A stretch of 9,371 nt of DNA, from contig WQTQ01000132.1 in NCBI GenBank assembly GCA_009786175.1, positions 1 to 9,371 of the forward strand. The letters are read 5' to 3'. The stretch comes from Bacillota bacterium (lineage in GTDB: Bacteria > Bacillota_A > Clostridia > Lachnospirales > WQUN01). Positions 5,323 through 9,371 of this stretch are shown one piece after another. The notes below the pieces were generated by a model that worked only from the letters and a program-made list of their open reading frames with translations, made no database searches and was not told the origin of the DNA. A program made the position numbers and the translations under genes. Positions within the stretch are counted from its first letter, which is position 1. Every line of letters starts with the position of its first letter.

Positions 5323-8300
5323 ATGTCTAGAAAAATCGTACGTAAGCTTAAGAAACTGGTAGCTTTTGTGGTTATTGTAACAATGATCGTACCGTCTGTC
5401 GTTATTGCCGCAGACCCGCTATGGAATGATTTGGATCATTTACCCGTTATTCAACCCTATTACTTTAATCCTGCAATGGGAACGGAATTTAGCTCTTTTT
5501 CGGAAGAAGATCCGTTCATGGAATTAGGAGACTTGGATATTGATGACGGAGTAGACCCTGCGCTAATTGAGCAAATTCTTAATGAGCAGGCGAACGCTTG
5601 GTTGCAAGACCCACATGTGCAAGCGACGTTAAGGTTTCATGAGCTGATAAATAGTACGGTACCTTTTTCAAGTTTGACGGAAGAATACCAACAATTAATT
5701 TTACAGCGGTTGGACATAGCCGAAGGTGCTTTTGACATAGCAGCTGAGTTATTTTTAATGATGGAACGGGACAGACTTTCGTTGGCAAAAAGTGTAGACC
5801 TGATGGTAATAATGTCCGGCGGGCTGTTTAACTATACCGAGGCAAAGACTCTAATTGCCAATATCCCGAATACAATCGAGCGTAACACGGAGATAATGCG
5901 CTTCGAGCGGTTTGTTTTGCATTTTGACATCCCTTCCGAGATAAGGGCCCGCAGGCTAATAGGCAGACCGACAGGCGATGAAACCGGTCGTGTATTTGCG
6001 GATATAAGCAGTTTTACAGCTCCTTCAAGTTTTGATTTGCAGTACAGCTTTATAGAAGCGGCACGGCATGAAGAGTTAGAATTGCCGGAGTATGATGAAA
6101 CAATTCTTGATTCCACCCGTCCCCCTTTCCCAATAGACGCGTTACTGACAGTAAGGCCAATCCGCCCCGATTATGGCAGCAGAATTGGATTAGATAACGC
6201 AAGAAGAACCCGCCCCTGGGCTAATCGAAACCAAGAGAATGACACGCCGGAATATTTGGCTGTAAGAAACGCCATATTGAAAGCATTTACAAATGAAAAT
6301 GCATTTAATATAGCCCGTCAAATGTTTTTGGATAACCGCGGCGCAGCGGAAATAGAGACGGCATTTGCCATTGGCGCAGCTTTACAAGTAGAGCCGCAAA
6401 CTTTTATGCTGCCACCGGATGTGTACCGGGCAGAATCGGCAATGCTGTATATAAATGCGTTTGATGCATCTGCTCCCGGTTCCGATGATTTTGAACCAAC
6501 TCCACAGCCGCCTACCCCACTGCGGGCTGTACAGTATGTGACCCCGGCAATAGAGCATCCTTTTGATGCAGATTTGATAATGCACACAATTAATGCAGAT
6601 GAAGAAGAACTTAATTACATTATTGAGTATGGTATGGGAATTGTGGGTTTTGGCATGTCAATCATAAGGCCTCCTGTACACATACCATTCACCCATGATC
6701 ATATAATCAATAATCCATTCGGTTCGCGCTTTAATGCCAATGAATCTGTTAATTTTAACACCGGTGCGGCAACATACCGCACTAATGTTTTGAGTTTACC
6801 GGGCCGCGGCGGGTTTGGGCTTAGCTTAGACCTGGTTTACAACTCTGCCGATGCGGATTTAAGCACCCCCGGTCGAAGTGAATTTGCTGAATGGTTCCGT
6901 CTGTGTATCTTTTACCGTCAAGATTTACCGCTTAGGGCGTTTGAGCTTTGGTGGTGGTGGCCGGACGGCACAGTCACCTTCATCTTTGTCTGTTATTGGT
7001 GTAGAGACGACAGATGTTTTCAGTTTGTTAGTCCCTTTATAGAAGAAAATTTAATGCTCTTGTTCCATAATAGAAATGAACAGCGTCAGCCGCCAAACGG
7101 GCTGGGTGTTGGCTGGAGGTTTGACCTGCCCCACGCCAGAGACAATGTATTGCATATACCGGGAAGAGGCTCTTTTGCTTTATACCAAAATCAAATAGAC
7201 CGCGCCCTTCATACACTGCAAGACATACAACAAGTCCACGATACATCGTTTACCAGCGGTCCTCATACATCTGTTAACAGGATAACATTTTATGACGGAA
7301 CATCATACTTTTTTATGAATGACTGGCATATTATCGGAAAGCAAGACAGATTTGGCAACACAATTCGTTTCCAATATGTTTTGCGAAACTGGCAGTGGGT
7401 ACTAAGCGTCATAACCGACAGCAACAATAAGCAAATTAATTTTCAATATCAGGATACCGGCACCAACCGTACGATAACAATAACCGGCCCGGATAACAGC
7501 AGTTACGTAATAAATCTGTCCCGTATTCAAAATGCTGTAGGGCATACTAATCAACATAATTTGTTTCAACTGAATAATGTCCAAAATCAAGTAGGTGCAG
7601 TAACTTCCTTTGCCTATGATACAAGCAACTTTTACTTTAACTTTGGAACATTTGGTATTATAGGGGCACAGACACTCCAAAACCAAACATTATTATTAAG
7701 GCGAGTAAATTACCCAAGCGGAGCACAATTGCGTTTTACGTATGGCTGGCGCGATACAAGTCTGGGTTCTGAAGGGTTCCGTAACACGTTCATTGTAACA
7801 AGCAGATACCTGTTTTATAACAATCGTTCATATAACCAAACATCATTCAGTTACCAAGGCATTCCAACTCCATTTAGGCTGGCTGTTGGAAGGCCTCCTA
7901 CGCATAGCCATCACACCTACAGCACAACAGTTACCCAAAACAATGGCTTGCGAACAGTTTATACTTTTAACTACCGCCATTTAAATACGGTGCAAAGGAC
8001 GTACAATGCTGCCAACGCGTTACTAATGGAACAGCGGATAGAATATATCCACAACAGATTACCGTCTTCCATCACGTTAACGGAACACAGCGGCGGTTTT
8101 ACGCGCACCAATACCCAGTGGTTTCACTACAATTACTTTGGTCAGGTAACGACAGCGGTAAGTCCGTTGGCCCAAGGCAGTACCCATGCGAGGTATAGGA
8201 CAATAACCACCTACGACCACCGATTTGGTTTACCGGGCAGTGTAACATTTATGCCGGACGCAAATACCACAATACGTAAAGCACATGATTTTTCACCGGA

Positions 8301-9371
8301 TGGCCGAAGAATTATACGAACACATATTTACGAGAATGGTGTATGGCAATCCCGTACAGAATTTTTACATGACGCATATGGTAACGTAACAGAAATCCGT
8401 GAGTTTCCAAATGTTTCTGCCGCCACGTTCATTGCCACACAAATCACCTATGACCGTGGCACCATGCCAAGTTCTATTCGCACTACCGGTGTACGCGATG
8501 CAAACGGTGTTTTGCTGGGCGGCACAGGCATAGTGGAGCGACGTTTCACATATGACAACATGTGGCGTTTGCTATCCGAAACAGACCCAATGGGTTACGT
8601 AACCAGCTGGCAGTACGACCGTATAGGCCGTGTTACACGTGTAACCCACGCCAACGGCGGCTTTGAAACATACACATACAACGACACACAAAACACCCTC
8701 ACCCACCGCACCGTACTTGGTGCCACCTATACCTACAGGTTTGACGGCCTGGGCATCTTGTTGACCATAACGGATCCAAATGGTATCGTTATCTTACGGA
8801 ATACTTACGATAACCGTATGCGCGTTACGGAAACCCAAAACGCACAGGGGATTGCGTCAAGCCAGCGGACGACATTTATCTACGACATCTTCGACCGTGT
8901 GACAGATATGCGCCGTCTAAACGCTACAGGTGACATTATGTACAGGGAGACAACGGTCTTCCGGGATATAAGCGACGCAGCGGGCAACAGCCGGGTAGAA
9001 ACCATAATCCATGGCGACGCTGCCGCACCAAGTATTGTTAATTTCGCCCAGCGTGACCGTTTTGGCCGTATAACCCAGGAAGGTACAATGGGCGGCATGG
9101 TAGTAACCTACACCCATGACCTTGGCGGACGTGTAACCAGAGAGCAGTCACTAGGCGTTGACAATACATTTACCCACAATATTTTTGGCGTAACATCTGT
9201 AAGGAATATAGAGGGTAATGCCAGCCGCAACACTTATGACAGTATGGGACGGCTGGTTACATCTTCGGACTTTATGGGTAATGTACAGCGTTTTGTCTAT
9301 GACGCTCTTGGTCGGCTGGTGATACATGATGTACCTTTTGAACGTGTGGGTAACACAATCAACTATGCCAG
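5323..9371 (+). CDS. Large secreted RHS/YD-repeat protein, N-terminal 1349 residues, cut by the window edge
   Basis: The frame is open from ATG 5323, with GGGAGG 7 nt upstream, to the right edge. Residues 1-30 form a signal peptide: basic 'RKIVRKLKK', a hydrophobic core and cleavage near 'VIAA'. Residues 31-390 are mostly helical and not recognised; 'AFDIAAELFL' (136-145) and 'AFNIARQMFL' (327-336) suggest a duplicated helical unit. A Pro-rich linker follows (392-399). From about 467 the protein is RHS-like: 'NTGAATYRTNVLSLPGRGGF', then 'YNS' (506-508) and 'GVGW' (595-598), the usual RHS/WapA opening. Degenerate YD repeats run from about 960 to the edge, best at 'YDRIGRV' (1098) and 'YDALGRLV' (1326). 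Such proteins form a hollow beta cage and often end in a variable toxin, here unseen. The only four cysteines are C528, C557, C560 and C565. Toxin, adhesin or carbohydrate-binding roles all remain possible. Confidence 0.9.
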   Translation, partial: MSRKIVRKLKKLVAFVVIVTMIVPSVVIAADPLWNDLDHLPVIQPYYFNPAMGTEFSSFSEEDPFMELGDLDIDDGVDPALIEQILNEQANAWLQDPHVQATLRFHELINSTVPFSSLTEEYQQLILQRLDIAEGAFDIAAELFLMMERDRLSLAKSVDLMVIMSGGLFNYTEAKTLIANIPNTIERNTEIMRFERFVLHFDIPSEIRARRLIGRPTGDETGRVFADISSFTAPSSFDLQYSFIEAARHEELELPEYDETILDSTRPPFPIDALLTVRPIRPDYGSRIGLDNARRTRPWANRNQENDTPEYLAVRNAILKAFTNENAFNIARQMFLDNRGAAEIETAFAIGAALQVEPQTFMLPPDVYRAESAMLYINAFDASAPGSDDFEPTPQPPTPLRAVQYVTPAIEHPFDADLIMHTINADEEELNYIIEYGMGIVGFGMSIIRPPVHIPFTHDHIINNPFGSRFNANESVNFNTGAATYRTNVLSLPGRGGFGLSLDLVYNSADADLSTPGRSEFAEWFRLCIFYRQDLPLRAFELWWWWPDGTVTFIFVCYWCRDDRCFQFVSPFIEENLMLLFHNRNEQRQPPNGLGVGWRFDLPHARDNVLHIPGRGSFALYQNQIDRALHTLQDIQQVHDTSFTSGPHTSVNRITFYDGTSYFFMNDWHIIGKQDRFGNTIRFQYVLRNWQWVLSVITDSNNKQINFQYQDTGTNRTITITGPDNSSYVINLSRIQNAVGHTNQHNLFQLNNVQNQVGAVTSFAYDTSNFYFNFGTFGIIGAQTLQNQTLLLRRVNYPSGAQLRFTYGWRDTSLGSEGFRNTFIVTSRYLFYNNRSYNQTSFSYQGIPTPFRLAVGRPPTHSHHTYSTTVTQNNGLRTVYTFNYRHLNTVQRTYNAANALLMEQRIEYIHNRLPSSITLTEHSGGFTRTNTQWFHYNYFGQVTTAVSPLAQGSTHARYRTITTYDHRFGLPGSVTFMPDANTTIRKAHDFSPDGRRIIRTHIYENGVWQSRTEFLHDAYGNVTEIREFPNVSAATFIATQITYDRGTMPSSIRTTGVRDANGVLLGGTGIVERRFTYDNMWRLLSETDPMGYVTSWQYDRIGRVTRVTHANGGFETYTYNDTQNTLTHRTVLGATYTYRFDGLGILLTITDPNGIVILRNTYDNRMRVTETQNAQGIASSQRTTFIYDIFDRVTDMRRLNATGDIMYRETTVFRDISDAAGNSRVETIIHGDAAAPSIVNFAQRDRFGRITQEGTMGGMVVTYTHDLGGRVTREQSLGVDNTFTHNIFGVTSVRNIEGNASRNTYDSMGRLVTSSDFMGNVQRFVYDALGRLVIHDVPFERVGNTINYA

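Noticed and set aside
8200..9371. DNA-level tandem repeats or CRISPR-like array in the YD region
   Set aside because: The repetition is at the protein level only; the DNA units differ in length and sequence and the frame stays open throughout.

Overview
The window looks like chromosomal DNA from a spore-forming Bacillota bacterium, most likely an anaerobic Clostridia lineage. The evidence is two intact spoIIIA-type sporulation genes, AGGAGG-like ribosome binding sites before nearly every gene, sigma-A-type TATAAT/TATACT promoters, and a moderate-GC Gram-positive gene style. Species cannot be told from the sequence. No rRNA, tRNA, CRISPR array, insertion sequence or phage gene was seen.

Layout, left to right. 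(1) 1-357, minus: N-terminal 119 codons of a protein running off the left edge, probably the accessory N-terminal domain of an ABC exporter. (2) 358-621: divergent intergenic region with two promoters sharing an identical 12-nt element around the -10, and two perfect inverted repeats between them. (3) 622-1731, plus: DUF3810-type membrane protein with a HELAH zinc-protease motif. (4) 1721-2453, minus: spoIIIAC and spoIIIAB, without spoIIIAA upstream or spoIIIAD-AH downstream; a sigma-E-like promoter lies inside a terminator-like hairpin just before spoIIIAB. (5) 2537-3136, minus: membrane-anchored TlpA/ResA-type thioredoxin. (6) 3268-4356, plus: XRE-type regulator with a helical TPR-like tail, divergent from tlpA across a compact region with overlapping -10 boxes and a 14-bp palindrome. 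(7) 4358-5020, minus: CcdA-type membrane electron carrier. (8) 5021-5322: ccdA promoter, a possible ~90-nt RNA unit (extended -10 promoter plus strong terminator), and the promoter of the next gene. (9) 5323 to the right edge, plus: first 1349 codons of a very large secreted RHS/YD-repeat protein.

How the genes fit together. CcdA-type proteins pass electrons across the membrane to extracytoplasmic thioredoxins such as TlpA/ResA, so genes 5 and 7 form a plausible thiol-redox pair, with the XRE gene between them as a candidate local regulator. In Clostridia such pairs may serve disulfide reduction in envelope or spore proteins; the adjacent sporulation genes make this attractive but unproven. 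The RHS protein belongs to a separate, transfer-prone class of secreted polymorphic proteins. Its C-terminus, which would show whether it is a toxin, is outside the window. The most notable points are the orphan spoIIIAB-AC pair with a promoter nested in a terminator, and the RHS protein's unknown N-terminal region and single four-cysteine cluster.
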